From Thermoleophilum album (lineage in GTDB: Bacteria > Actinomycetota > Thermoleophilia > Solirubrobacterales > Thermoleophilaceae): a stretch of 64,000 nucleotides of DNA. Numbering within the stretch: position 1 is the first letter of the stretch; every line of letters begins with the position of its first letter. Made by a program: the position numbers and the translations under genes. This document shows, piece by piece, positions 51,071-60,019 of this stretch. Where the stretch lies: NCBI RefSeq assembly GCF_028867705.1, contig NZ_CP066171.1, positions 1,488,001 to 1,552,000 on the forward strand, given 5' to 3'. The notes under the pieces are model-generated. The model was given only the letters and a program-made list of their open reading frames with translations, made no database searches and was not told where the DNA came from.

Positions 51071-53505
51071 CGCTCCACCTCCCCCGCTCTTGCCGCCGAA
51101 GCCAGCCGCGGTTGCTCGGGCTCGGTGTCGAGCTCGGCGAACTGCTTCGGGTGCACCGGGTGCTTGCGCTCTCGCCACGGATCTGGGTCGCAGGCGGCTT
51201 TGGCGATCGCGAAGCGTTCGCGCAGGGCAGCACCCTCGTCGGGGTCGAGCACGACGCGACGAACCTCCTCGATGCCGACGCGCTCGACGAAGTCGTAGGT
51301 GCGCTCGAGATACTCGCCGTTTTCGCGGTAGTACTGGAGGAAGGTGATCGCCAGCCGCTTTGCCTCTTCGGCAGTGTCGACCCGCGCCAGGAGGTCGCCC
51401 TTGCGCACGCGCGAGCCGGCGGCGCCGCCCACGTAAACCTCCCAGCCGCCTTCGACGGCGACGATGCCGATGTCCTTCACGTACGACTCGGCGCAGTTGC
51501 GCGGGCAGCCCGACACTGCCGACTTCACTTTGTGCGGGCAGTAGAGGCCCTCCATTGCCTTTTCAAGCTCGATTCCGAGCTGGATCGAGTCGCCCAGACC
51601 GAAGCGGCAGAAGTCCGAGCCGACGCACGTCTTCACCGTCCGCACCGCCTTGGCGTACGCGTGCCCCGACGGCATGCCGAGGTCTTCCCAGATCGCCGGC
51701 AGCTGCTCCTTGCGCACACCCAGTAGATCGATGCGCTGGCCGCCCGTTAGCTTGACGAGCGGCACCTGGTACTTCTCGGCGACGTCGGCGATGCGCCGCA
51801 GCTCCTCGGGCGTTGTGACACCGCCGCGCATCCGCGGCACGACCGAGAAGGTGCCGTCACGCTGGATGTTGGCGTGCACGCGGTCGTTGATGAAGCGGGC
51901 GTGGCGCTCTTCGCGGTGGCGGTTGTGGTTGATCTCGCTGACGAGGTAGGCGAGCCCGGGCTTGCAGGCGCCGCACTCGCTGCCGGCGCCGCATGCTGCG
52001 GCGAGCTCGCCGACCGAGGCGATCTCGCGCTCGCGGCAGATCGCCGCCAGCTGCTCGCGCGTCTGCGCTTTGCACGGGCAGAGATAGGTCGCCTCTTCGA
52101 CAACACCGCCACGCTCGAGCGCGAGCAGCTCGGTCACGAGCGACTTGCACGAGCCGCAGCCGGCGCCAGCGCGGGTGACGGCGACGACCTCTTGCGTTGA
52201 GCCGAGCCCGCGCTCGCGGATCGCTTTCAGGATGTCGCCCTTGCAGACGCCGTTGCAGTTACAGATCTGCGCCGAGTCGGGGAGGTCGGCGGCGCTCGCC
52301 TTGCTCGCCTCGGCCAGTAGCCCGAGCGGATCATCGACAGGGCGGCGGTCGCGAACCGCTTCCTGCAGAAGCTCGTAGCCGCGCGTGTCGCCGAGCAGGA
52401 TCGCGCCGGCCGCGCGCCCCTCTTCGACACACAGTTTGCGGTAGACACGCCGCTCCTGATCGGCGACGGCGACGGCGTGCTCGGCCTCTGGCTGACCGAC
52501 GCAGACCAGGTCGACACCCATCACCTTGAGCCGCGTGCTTGGTATCGAGCCTTCGTAGCTGACGTCTGCGGCCGGTTCCGCCAGCGTTGCCGCAGCGACC
52601 CGCGCCTGCTCGTGGATCGGCGCGACGATGCCGTACACGACGCCGCGGTGTTCCGCGCATTCGCCGACGGCGAGGACGCGCTCGTGCGAGGTGACGAGGC
52701 GGTCGTCGACCACCACGCCGCGCCCACACTCGAGACCGGCAGCGCGCGCTAGCTCGGTCCGCGGACGAATACCGATCGAGATCACGCACAGGTCGCAGGG
52801 CAAGCTCGAGCCGTCTGCGAAGCGCAACCTCAGGCCGCGCGCGACGTCGCGCTCGATCGCGGTGGTTTCGTGCGACAAAAGGATGCGCACCCCCAGCTCT
52901 TCGATCTGGGGCGCGAGCAGCTCGGCCGCGGCCTGGTCGAGCTGGCGCTCCATCAGCCGGTCCATGAGGTGGACGACGGTGACGTCGCAGCCCCGATCGG
53001 CGAGCCCGCGCGCCGCCTCGAGGCCGAGCAGACCGCCGCCGATCACGCACGCTCGCGTGCCGGTCTGCGCCTGAGCGCGGATACGCTCGCAGTCGTTCGG
53101 CTCGCGGAAGACGTACACGCCGTCGAGCGCAACGCCGGGGATCGGCGGCACTAGCGCTTCGGAACCGGTGCAGAGCACCGCGCGCTCGAACTCGACGCGC
53201 GTGCCGTCGGAGAGGCGCGCCTGGCCGGCATCGGGGTCGAGCTGCTCGACCCAGGTGCCAGTGAGCGTGTCGATACGGTGCTCGCTATACCACTCGTCGG
53301 GCCGCAAGCGAAGCTCGTCGACGGTTGCACCGTCTGAGAGGAGCTTCGCGAGCGAGACACGGTCGTAGGGGAGCTCGCGCTCGCCACAGATGAGCAGGAC
53401 GCTGCGCTGATCGCCGCGGCGGCGAAGCTCCTCGCACACCGCCTGGCCGGCGATGCCGCCGCCGATCACGAGCAGCTCGGTGGTCAGCGTGGGCGTGCAA
53501 TCCAT
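51067..53505 (-). CDS. nirB: NADH-dependent nitrite reductase large subunit
   Basis: 812 residues from ATG 53505. Order of domains: FAD/NAD(P)-binding region with 'LLVIGGGIAGQAVCEELRRRG' (first third) and 'ACVIGGGLLGLEAARGL'; two BFD-like [2Fe-2S] modules ('CNCNGVCKGDI', 'CGSCKSLV' and 'CPCKAQT', 'CGACKPGLAYL'); then the sirohaem/4Fe-4S reductase part with Cys in 'CVGSDFCRFGLGDS' and 'SGCPRNCAES'. It reduces nitrite to ammonium. nirD overlaps its stop. Ammonium would be taken up by the glutamine synthetase encoded nearby (56506-57855). Nitrate reductase genes are not in the window. Confidence 0.95.
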   Translation of the reverse strand: MDCTPTLTTELLVIGGGIAGQAVCEELRRRGDQRSVLLICGERELPYDRVSLAKLLSDGATVDELRLRPDEWYSEHRIDTLTGTWVEQLDPDAGQARLSDGTRVEFERAVLCTGSEALVPPIPGVALDGVYVFREPNDCERIRAQAQTGTRACVIGGGLLGLEAARGLADRGCDVTVVHLMDRLMERQLDQAAAELLAPQIEELGVRILLSHETTAIERDVARGLRLRFADGSSLPCDLCVISIGIRPRTELARAAGLECGRGVVVDDRLVTSHERVLAVGECAEHRGVVYGIVAPIHEQARVAAATLAEPAADVSYEGSIPSTRLKVMGVDLVCVGQPEAEHAVAVADQERRVYRKLCVEEGRAAGAILLGDTRGYELLQEAVRDRRPVDDPLGLLAEASKASAADLPDSAQICNCNGVCKGDILKAIRERGLGSTQEVVAVTRAGAGCGSCKSLVTELLALERGGVVEEATYLCPCKAQTREQLAAICREREIASVGELAAACGAGSECGACKPGLAYLVSEINHNRHREERHARFINDRVHANIQRDGTFSVVPRMRGGVTTPEELRRIADVAEKYQVPLVKLTGGQRIDLLGVRKEQLPAIWEDLGMPSGHAYAKAVRTVKTCVGSDFCRFGLGDSIQLGIELEKAMEGLYCPHKVKSAVSGCPRNCAESYVKDIGIVAVEGGWEVYVGGAAGSRVRKGDLLARVDTAEEAKRLAITFLQYYRENGEYLERTYDFVERVGIEEVRRVVLDPDEGAALRERFAIAKAACDPDPWRERKHPVHPKQFAELDTEPEQPRLASAARAGEVER

Positions 53506-53597
53506 CGCCAGCGAAGGTACGGCCCGATCTGCAGGCCCAATTGCTACGCAACGTCGAACGCCCCTTGCAGCCGTTCGACATCGCGTAGAGCTGCGCG

Positions 53598-54377
53598 CTA
53601 GGCGAGTGCTCGTGCGCGCTCGCGGCAGCGGTCGGCAAAGGCACCGAACATCCGGTCGGCGCGCTCGCGCAGCTGCGCCGAGTGCGCGGCGGCGTCGGCG
53701 CGCAAGCGGTCGGCGAAACCGTCGCCCAATGCGTCGCGGGCCTCGCGGCGCATCAGTGGTTCGTCGAGCCACGCGGCGACGAGCTCGCTGTCGGCTTCGG
53801 CGTGGAAGAGCACGCCCCAGGCGTTGTCCCCGAGCCGAAACGCCTGGTGCTCCGTGAGCTCGGAGCAGGCGAGCGAGGCAGCGCCGCTCGGAAGGTCGAA
53901 GATCTCCCCGTGCCAGTGGAGCACCACGGTGCGCGGAGCGAGGTGCCTGAGCAGCGGGTCACCTTCGCCGGCAGCGGTCACGGTGATCTCGGCGAAGCCG
54001 ATCTCGGGCTCGTTGCCCGGGCGCACGCTGGCGCCCGCGGCGCGGGCGAGGAGTTGCGAACCGAGGCACACGCCAAGGTACGGCACACCTGCAGCCACCA
54101 CCCGCTCGATCCAGCGCAGCTCGGCCGCCAGGCCCGGGAGCCGGCGGTCGTCGTTGGCGGACATCGGCCCGCCCATCACCACTACCCCCGCCAGACGCTC
54201 GGGATCTGGCAGCGCGCTGTGTCCGTGCGGTTGCACGGCGTCGCGAGCGGCGGCGAGCTCGAGCTGAGCCAGGCCGTCGAGCGGTTCGCACTCGATGAGG
54301 TCGAACTCGTCGAGACAGCGCGCGATGCGGTGCGGGCCCTCCCACGGGACGTGACGGACGATCGCTACCGACGCCAT
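53598..54377 (-). CDS. Class I glutamine amidotransferase-like protein
   Basis: 259 residues. The GMP-synthase-like GATase fold is visible: 'GVVVMGGPMSANDDRRLPGL', nucleophile Cys in 'YLGVCLGSQLLARAAG', 'VVLHWHGEIFDLPSGA' with the His, and 'GVLFHAEADSE'. Stand-alone proteins of this type are often labelled GMP synthase-like or gamma-glutamyl hydrolase-like, and their substrates are mostly unknown. It lies upstream of nirB on the same strand (92 bases away) and diverges from the HAD gene. A role in nitrogen handling is suggested only by position. Confidence 0.82.
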   Translation of the reverse strand: MASVAIVRHVPWEGPHRIARCLDEFDLIECEPLDGLAQLELAAARDAVQPHGHSALPDPERLAGVVVMGGPMSANDDRRLPGLAAELRWIERVVAAGVPYLGVCLGSQLLARAAGASVRPGNEPEIGFAEITVTAAGEGDPLLRHLAPRTVVLHWHGEIFDLPSGAASLACSELTEHQAFRLGDNAWGVLFHAEADSELVAAWLDEPLMRREARDALGDGFADRLRADAAAHSAQLRERADRMFGAFADRCRERARALA

Positions 54378-54451
54378 GGACGAAGCAGCGTAGTCGCCGC
54401 TCGGACCGCTCGAAGTAGCCGCCGGCGCCGCCCCGACCTAGCATCGCCGGA

Positions 54452-55294
54452 GTGGGTACCCGCGCGGTGCTGCTCGACATCGACGGTGTGCTCTACGTCG
54501 GCGAGCGCGCGATCCACGGCGCAACCGATGCCGTGGCCGAACTGCGCCGGCGCGGTTACCTGCTGCGTTTCGTCACCAACACCACGTCGCGGTCGCGCAG
54601 CGAGATCCGCCAGCGCCTCCAACGCCTGGGGTTCGTAACGAGCGACAACGAGCTCGTCACACCCACCCGCCTCGCCGTCGCACACTGCCGCCGCCGCGGC
54701 TTTGCCGCTGTGGCTTTGCTCGCACCCGCTCGTCTGCGCGCCGAGTTCGCAACTTTGCCCCTCGTGGCCGGTCCAGCCGATGCACGCGCGCACGGTGGTG
54801 TCGGCCCGCAGCTCGGCGCCGCTCACTCACCCCCCGCGCAAGTGGACTGCGTTGTGGTCGGAGACCTCGGCGAGGAGTTCGATTACGCGACGCTCAACGG
54901 CGCTTTTCGCTGGCTGCTCGACGGGGCCGAGCTCGTCGCGCTGCAGCGCAACCGAACATGGCGTCGCGGCGACGGGCTGGCGCTCGACGTCGGTCCGTTC
55001 GTCGCGGCGCTCGAGTACGCAACCGGCCGCCCAGCAACCGTTGTCGGCAAACCGGCGCAGGAGTTCTTCGACCTTGTGCTCCACGACATCGGCGTCGACC
55101 GCGAGGAGTGCTTGATGGTCGGCGACGACGTCGAAGCCGATATTGCCGGCGCGCAGCGGCAAGGTATCCCCGCGGCGTTCGTGCGCACCGGCAAGCACAG
55201 CGACGAGGACCTCGAACGCTTCGGCGTGCGGCCGCAGGTCGTACTGGACTCGATAGCGGATCTCCCCGACGCCCTGGCGGCGGCAGCGCGCTGA
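54452..55294 (+). CDS. HAD-superfamily hydrolase, subfamily IIA
   Basis: 280 residues, GTG 54452. Motif I 'VLLDIDGVLYVG' (nucleophile Asp), motif II Thr in 'RFVTNTTSRSR', the C2-type cap (about 85-180), and motifs III/IV 'VGKPAQEFFDLVL' and 'CLMVGDDVEADIAGAQ'. It resembles the LHPP/NagD-like phosphatases (4-nitrophenylphosphatase-type). The physiological substrate is unknown. It converges on the PucR-type gene with a 66-base gap. Confidence 0.88.
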   Translation: MGTRAVLLDIDGVLYVGERAIHGATDAVAELRRRGYLLRFVTNTTSRSRSEIRQRLQRLGFVTSDNELVTPTRLAVAHCRRRGFAAVALLAPARLRAEFATLPLVAGPADARAHGGVGPQLGAAHSPPAQVDCVVVGDLGEEFDYATLNGAFRWLLDGAELVALQRNRTWRRGDGLALDVGPFVAALEYATGRPATVVGKPAQEFFDLVLHDIGVDREECLMVGDDVEADIAGAQRQGIPAAFVRTGKHSDEDLERFGVRPQVVLDSIADLPDALAAAAR

Positions 55295-55360
55295 GGTTGC
55301 GCGCCGCGCCGACCACCGCCGACAGCGAGCGCGCACAGTTGACGGAGCGCCTCGAGCGGT

Positions 55361-56476
55361 CTAGCGCGGAAGCCGCGGCGCTAGCACGCGGTACGCCTTG
55401 AGCCCGAGCGAGAGCCGCTCGCGGTGGTCGGTGACGAGCGGGTCGAGCCCGGTCAGTTCCCGCACCCGATCGAGCCGGTAAGCAACCGTGTGGCGGTGGG
55501 TGTGGATCGCCGTTGCGGTGGCCTGCATGTTGCAGTTGTGCTCCAGGTACGAGGAGAGCGTCGCGACGAGCTGCGTTCCGTACTGCTCGTCGTAGCGGAC
55601 GAGCGGCGCGACGGTGCGCTCGTAGAGCTCGAGCACCTCCTCGGGGTGACTCACGAGCGCACGGAACAGCAGCCGGTAGGCGCCGTCGGCGATCGCGCCG
55701 GGAGCCACCTCGCCGCCCGCCGCCTTCACCTCCAGCACGAGCTCGGCTTCCTCGAGCGCGCGGCGTGCCTCGCCAGCGTCGCGATAGCGCGACGACACCC
55801 CCGCCACCGCGTTGCCCGGCAAGCGGGCGGCCAGCCGCTCGACGGGTTCGCGCTCGCCAGGCACAAGGGCGTACACGCGCCCGTCGATCGCCTGGACAAT
55901 CGCATCGGGTCGCTCGCTACGCACCGCGGCGATCACGCGGCCCGCGACCGGTCCGCCAGGGTCGGCACACAGGGCCACATACCCGTCGGCGAGATCGCAC
56001 CCCAGGCGGCGCGCCGAGCGCGAGATCGTCTGCCCGTCGGTGTCCTCGCCGCGCAGAACTCTTTCGAGGAAGGCGCCGCGGAGGGACTGCGCCGTCTCTT
56101 CACGCGCGTCGGCGACCGCCACCTCGGTAAGGGCGGCGATCGCCGCCATTTGCAGGTACTCGCTGGGATCTTCGGTCGGCTCACCCAAGAGCAGTACGGA
56201 GCCGACCCGCTGACCACCCGACACGATCGGCACCTCGGCGGTTACCTCGTCGGGAGGCTCCGGGTCGGCCCCTCGCGAGCGAGCTACGACGTACTGCTCG
56301 AAACGCTTCCACCCCGGGTCGGCGACGCCCAGGCGCGGCACCACGATCGCCACAGGCGCCCCGACATAGCGGGCGGCGATCCGCGCCACGCCCCGCAGCC
56401 CCTCGCCCGCCAACACCGCACCCACCATCTCGAGATGGGCGCCACGTGGCGTGGCGAGCTGACCCGGGCCGGACAC
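55361..56476 (-). CDS. PucR/CdaR-type transcriptional regulator
   Basis: 371 residues from GTG 56476; ATG 56428 is an alternative. The C-terminal ~60 residues are the PucR helix-turn-helix ('TLSSYLEHNCNMQATATAIH', then 'HTHRHTVAYRLDRVRELTGLD'). In front lie a GAF-like region ('GVARIAARYVGAPVAIVVPRLG') and a GGDEF-like fold typical of CdaR/PucR. Members of the family control purine catabolism or other nitrogen and carbon uses. It follows glnA by ~30 bases on the same strand and may be cotranscribed with amtB-glnB-glnA, making it a candidate nitrogen regulator. Confidence 0.85.
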   Translation of the reverse strand: MSGPGQLATPRGAHLEMVGAVLAGEGLRGVARIAARYVGAPVAIVVPRLGVADPGWKRFEQYVVARSRGADPEPPDEVTAEVPIVSGGQRVGSVLLLGEPTEDPSEYLQMAAIAALTEVAVADAREETAQSLRGAFLERVLRGEDTDGQTISRSARRLGCDLADGYVALCADPGGPVAGRVIAAVRSERPDAIVQAIDGRVYALVPGEREPVERLAARLPGNAVAGVSSRYRDAGEARRALEEAELVLEVKAAGGEVAPGAIADGAYRLLFRALVSHPEEVLELYERTVAPLVRYDEQYGTQLVATLSSYLEHNCNMQATATAIHTHRHTVAYRLDRVRELTGLDPLVTDHRERLSLGLKAYRVLAPRLPR

Positions 56477-56505
56477 GGATCGCCTCCACCCCGCTCGTTT
56501 GCCGC

Positions 56506-57855
56506 TCAGGTGACCGGCAGGTAGCGCTGGATCTCCCAGGGCGTGACCTGCACCCGGTACTCCAGCCACTCCTCGCGCTTGAGATCGACGTAGCGCGAGA
56601 AGATGTGCGAGCCGAGCGCCCGCTCGACAAGCTCCGAGCGCGCCATCTCCTCGATCGCCTCGCCGAGCGACTCCGGCAGGTGGTCGACGCCCATCTGCTG
56701 GCGCTCACGCTCGGTGAGGTCGTAGAGGTTGCGCTCAATCGGTGCCGGCAGCTCGTAGCCCTTCTCGATCCCTTCGAGCCCCGCGTGGAGCAGCGCCGCG
56801 AAGGTGAGGTAGGGATTGCACGAGGGGTCCGGGCAGCGGATCTCGGCGCGGGTCGCCTTCTCCTTGCCCGGGTGGTACACCGGCACGCGGATCAGCGCCG
56901 AACGGTTGCGTCGCGACCAGGCGACGTACACCGGCGCCTCGTAACCCGGCACGAGCCGCTTGTACGAGTTCACCGACGGAGCGAACAGCGCCGAGAGCTC
57001 ACGCGCGTGGCGGAGCTGACCGGCGATGAACGCCTTCGCCACATCCGAGAGGTAGTACTCGTCGTTGGGGTCGAAGAAGGCGTTCTCGTCGCCGCGGAAC
57101 AGCGACTGGTGGGTGTGCATACCCGACCCGTTCTCGCCGTATAGCGGCTTCGGCATGAAGGTCGCGTAGAAGCCGTGCTTCTGCGCTACCTCCTTGACCG
57201 CGATGCGGTAGGTCATCGTGTTGTCGGCCATCACGAGACCGTCGGCGAAGCGCATGTCGATCTCGTGCTGCGACGGACCCACCTCGTGGTGCGTGTACTC
57301 GACCGGGATGCCGAGTTCGCGCAGCGTGAACACGCAGTCGCGGCGGAAGTCGGAACCGACGTCGAGCGTCGTCAGGTCGAAGTAGCCGCCGCGGTCGAGG
57401 ACCTCGGGCGCCTGGTCGGACTTGAAGAGGAAGAACTCGAGTTCCGGCCCCAGGTAGTAGTGGTCGAAACCCATCTCCTTGGCCCGCTCGAGCGCCCGCC
57501 GCATGACGTAACGGGGGTCGCCCTCGTAGGGCTTGCGGTCGGGGGTGAGGATGTCGCAGAACATCCGGCCGACCTTGTGCGACTCACCCGAACGCCAGGG
57601 CAGGATCGCGAACGTCGACGGGTCGGGCAGGGCGACCATGTCCGACTCCTCGATGCGGTTGAAGCCCGTGATCGAGGAGCCGTCGAAGCCCATGCCGTCT
57701 TCGAGCGCCCCGGCCAGCTCCTCGCGCCCGATCGCGAACGACTTGAGCTGCCCGAGGATGTCGGTGAACCAGAGCCGGATGAACTCGACGTTCTCCTGCT
57801 CCACGCGGGCGAGCACCTCGCTCGCCAGCTTGCTGCGTTCGTCTACTGCGGTCAT
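56506..57855 (-). CDS. glnA: Glutamine synthetase, type I
   Basis: 449 residues from ATG 57855, with GGAAAGGAG 12-15 bases upstream. Hallmarks: 'GFDGSSITGFNRIEESDM', 'LGPELEFFLF', 'EVGPSQHEIDMRFADGL', 'MPKPLYGENGSGMHTHQSL', 'KRLVPGYEAPVYVAWSRRNRSALIRVP' region, and 'EIRCPDPSCNPYL'. The size matches the shorter GSI-alpha form (Bacillus type), and I see no clear adenylylation Tyr motif, so feedback or regulator control is more likely than GlnE. It is preceded by glnB and amtB on the same strand, with a strong hairpin in the gap. Confidence 0.95.
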   Translation of the reverse strand: MTAVDERSKLASEVLARVEQENVEFIRLWFTDILGQLKSFAIGREELAGALEDGMGFDGSSITGFNRIEESDMVALPDPSTFAILPWRSGESHKVGRMFCDILTPDRKPYEGDPRYVMRRALERAKEMGFDHYYLGPELEFFLFKSDQAPEVLDRGGYFDLTTLDVGSDFRRDCVFTLRELGIPVEYTHHEVGPSQHEIDMRFADGLVMADNTMTYRIAVKEVAQKHGFYATFMPKPLYGENGSGMHTHQSLFRGDENAFFDPNDEYYLSDVAKAFIAGQLRHARELSALFAPSVNSYKRLVPGYEAPVYVAWSRRNRSALIRVPVYHPGKEKATRAEIRCPDPSCNPYLTFAALLHAGLEGIEKGYELPAPIERNLYDLTERERQQMGVDHLPESLGEAIEEMARSELVERALGSHIFSRYVDLKREEWLEYRVQVTPWEIQRYLPVT

Positions 57856-57902
57856 AGGAACGGTTGCTCCTTTCCTTCGATCACCTGATTCGCACGTAGC
57901 GG

Positions 57903-57937
57903 GGTGGTGGCGCGGCACCACGGGCCGCGCCACCACC
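57903..57937 (-). terminator. 14-bp perfect hairpin between glnB and glnA
   Basis: GGTGGTGGCGCGGC (57903-57916) and its exact complement (57924-57937) enclose a 7-base loop in the 90-base gap between the glnB stop (57946) and the glnA start (57855). No T-run follows on the minus strand. It could be a terminator that lowers glnA expression relative to amtB-glnB, or an RNA-stabilising or processing stem. Confidence 0.6.
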
Positions 57938-57945
57938 GGCCGGGC

Positions 57946-58320
57946 TCACGTCCCGGCCGGGATCTCTTCAGCGCTGTGGGCTTGGAGAACGGCCTCGCCC
58001 TCCTCGCCAGTGCGGATCCGGATCGCGCGCTCGACGGGAAGAACGAAGATCTTCCCGTCACCGATCCGGCCGCTGCGGGCGTGCTTGAGGATCGTCTCCA
58101 CCACCACGCCCACGTCCTTGGACTCGACGACGATCTCGAGCTTGAGCTTGGGGCGGAGGTGGATCGTCAGCTCCGAGCCGCGGTAGTGCTCGGTGATCCC
58201 CTTCTGCCGCCCCGAGCCCTTGTACTCGGCGATCGAGATCGACGGGAACCCGCGCTCGAGCAGTTCCTTGCGGATCGGCTCGAACGCTTCGTGGCGGATG
58301 TACGCCTCGATCTTTTTCAT
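57946..58320 (-). CDS. glnB: PII nitrogen regulatory protein
   Basis: 124 residues. Begins 'MKKIEAYIRHEAFEPIRKEL'. The T-loop 'GSGRQKGITEHYRGSEL' keeps the Tyr at the uridylylation position (about 51), and the C-terminal 'GRIGDGKIFVLPVERAIRIRTGE' region is the family's ATP/2-oxoglutarate-binding signature. PII senses 2-oxoglutarate and ATP/ADP and gates AmtB. It is 20 bases downstream of amtB, the usual amtB-glnK arrangement, so it may be functionally GlnK. Confidence 0.95.
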   Translation of the reverse strand: MKKIEAYIRHEAFEPIRKELLERGFPSISIAEYKGSGRQKGITEHYRGSELTIHLRPKLKLEIVVESKDVGVVVETILKHARSGRIGDGKIFVLPVERAIRIRTGEEGEAVLQAHSAEEIPAGT

Positions 58321-58340
58321 CTCTGCGACCTCTCCCGATC

Positions 58341-59804
58341 TCAGGCCTGGGTTGGCTGCGGGCTTGGCTGCGGCGGCGATCCGAGGCGCGCGGCCACGGC
58401 GTCGCCCGCGAGCCCGCTCTCGATCTCGGGAGTCGGGATGAACTGCTCGGGGTAGCCGTACATCCCGGTCTCGGAGATGTCGAGACCGGCGCGCTCCTGT
58501 TCAGGCGTCACGCGCAGGCCAACGGTCTTGTCGATGATCCAGAAGGCCACGTACGACGCCGCGAACACGCACACGAACGCCACCGCCACACCCAGCGCCT
58601 GGGCGCCGAGCTGGGTGAAGCTACCCGTGTACCAGAGCCCACCCTCGCCGACACCGTTGAGCTCGGCGAGCCGCGGCGCGGTGAAGATGCCACACGCGAG
58701 GGTGCCCCAGATGCCCGCCAGCCCGTGCGCCGAGAGCGCGCCGACGGGGTCGTCGAGCACCTTTTCGATCGCGAGCACGCCGACCACCACGATCACCCCG
58801 GCGACGGCGCCGATGATCGGTGCCGCCCAGTACTCGACGTACCCAGACGGCGCGGTGATCGCGACGAGGCCGGCGATCGCACCGTTGCCGGCCATACCGA
58901 CGTCGACGTAGCGGCGGAGGAGGTAGATGGTGGCCACCGCCGCGACCACACCGGCGGCCGCCGCCAGGTTGGTGACGAGCGCCACCTCGGCGAAGCGGTT
59001 GCCGATAGCCCCGCCGGTCGAGCCGGGGTTGAAGCCGAACCAGCCGAGCCACAGGATCAGCACGCCGAGACCGACGAGCGGCATCGAGTGGCCCGGGATC
59101 GGACGCGGCTTGCCGTCGGGACCGTACTTGCCGATCCGCGGCCCGAGCAGCAAGAGGGCGGCGAAGCCACCGGTGGCGCCGATCAGGTGGACGACGGTGG
59201 AGCCGGCGAAGTCCTGCATACCGATGCTGGTCTGCAGCCAGCCGCCGCCGAAGATCCAGTGCGAGAGCACCGGGTAGATCACCGCCGCGAACGGGATCGC
59301 GTAGAGAACGTAGGCCGAGAACTTGATCCGTTCGAGCGTCGTTCCCCACACGATCGCCAGCGAGACGGCGCAGAAGGCGAACTGGAAGAAGAGGAACGCG
59401 GCCGGGCTGATCCCGAGCAGCTCGAGCAGCGGAATGTCCTTCGCTGCCTCGGCCGGGGTCGACGAAACGTCGAGGAACCAGCCCTTGGTGCCGGCGATCG
59501 CGCCGCTCCCGCCGAAGGCGAGCGCGAAACCGACCGCCCAGTAGGCGATCGACGCGATCGAGTAGTTAGTGAGGATCTTCGCGACGCCGAGACCGGCGTT
59601 CTTGGCTCGCGAGAAGCCGATCTCGAGTAGCGCGAAGCCCGCCTGCATGAACATCACCAGCACCGCCGCGAACAGCACCCAGAAGGTGTTGAGCGCGGAG
59701 ACGCTGTCGTCGAGAGTGGGACCTTCGGCTGCGTGGGCGGCAGCCGGTACGGCGAGCGCCGCCACGAGCGCGGCCGGTAAGGCACGCACGATACGCGTCG
59801 TCAT
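58341..59804 (-). CDS. amtB: Ammonium transporter
   Basis: 487 residues from ATG 59804, with GGAGGG about ten bases upstream. A cleavable signal sequence is likely ('ALPAALVAALAVPAAAHAAE'), then about 11 membrane helices. Family motifs: 'MQAGFALLEIGFSRAKN', 'DFAGSTVVHLIGATGGFAALLLLG' region with the pore His, 'LGWFGFNPGST' and 'GALSAHGLAGIWGTLACG' with the second pore His. It conducts ammonium and is blocked by PII. It heads the amtB-glnB-glnA(-pucR) row, whose promoter must lie in the ~215 bases before it. Confidence 0.95.
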   Translation of the reverse strand: MTTRIVRALPAALVAALAVPAAAHAAEGPTLDDSVSALNTFWVLFAAVLVMFMQAGFALLEIGFSRAKNAGLGVAKILTNYSIASIAYWAVGFALAFGGSGAIAGTKGWFLDVSSTPAEAAKDIPLLELLGISPAAFLFFQFAFCAVSLAIVWGTTLERIKFSAYVLYAIPFAAVIYPVLSHWIFGGGWLQTSIGMQDFAGSTVVHLIGATGGFAALLLLGPRIGKYGPDGKPRPIPGHSMPLVGLGVLILWLGWFGFNPGSTGGAIGNRFAEVALVTNLAAAAGVVAAVATIYLLRRYVDVGMAGNGAIAGLVAITAPSGYVEYWAAPIIGAVAGVIVVVGVLAIEKVLDDPVGALSAHGLAGIWGTLACGIFTAPRLAELNGVGEGGLWYTGSFTQLGAQALGVAVAFVCVFAASYVAFWIIDKTVGLRVTPEQERAGLDISETGMYGYPEQFIPTPEIESGLAGDAVAARLGSPPQPSPQPTQA

Positions 59805-60019
59805 ATTGAGTCGCCCTCCTTCGCCAGGACGCGACGGCCCCAGCCGCCGCTTCGCTTGTTTGCGCGACACGCCGGCGAAGCTACGGCCGCGGCGGGGCGG
59901 CTCGGTTGTCCGCGAGTATGAAGTTCCCGAGCGGCGGTTGGCCAGTTGGCAAGGGGGCGGGTGGACGCTTGGGCCGGGTGCCGTGAGCTGCGGCCGCGGC
60001 CGTCTCTAGCGCACCGTCT
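59805..60019. promoter_or_regulatory. Promoter region of the amtB operon
   Basis: 215 bases between the amtB start and the stop of the diguanylate cyclase gene, both on the minus strand. No open frame deserves a call. The last ~35 bases hold a short duplication (CTCTAGCGCACCG, twice, at about 60003-60030) overlapping the cyclase 3' end. No GlnR-type box could be made out with confidence. Confidence 0.35.
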
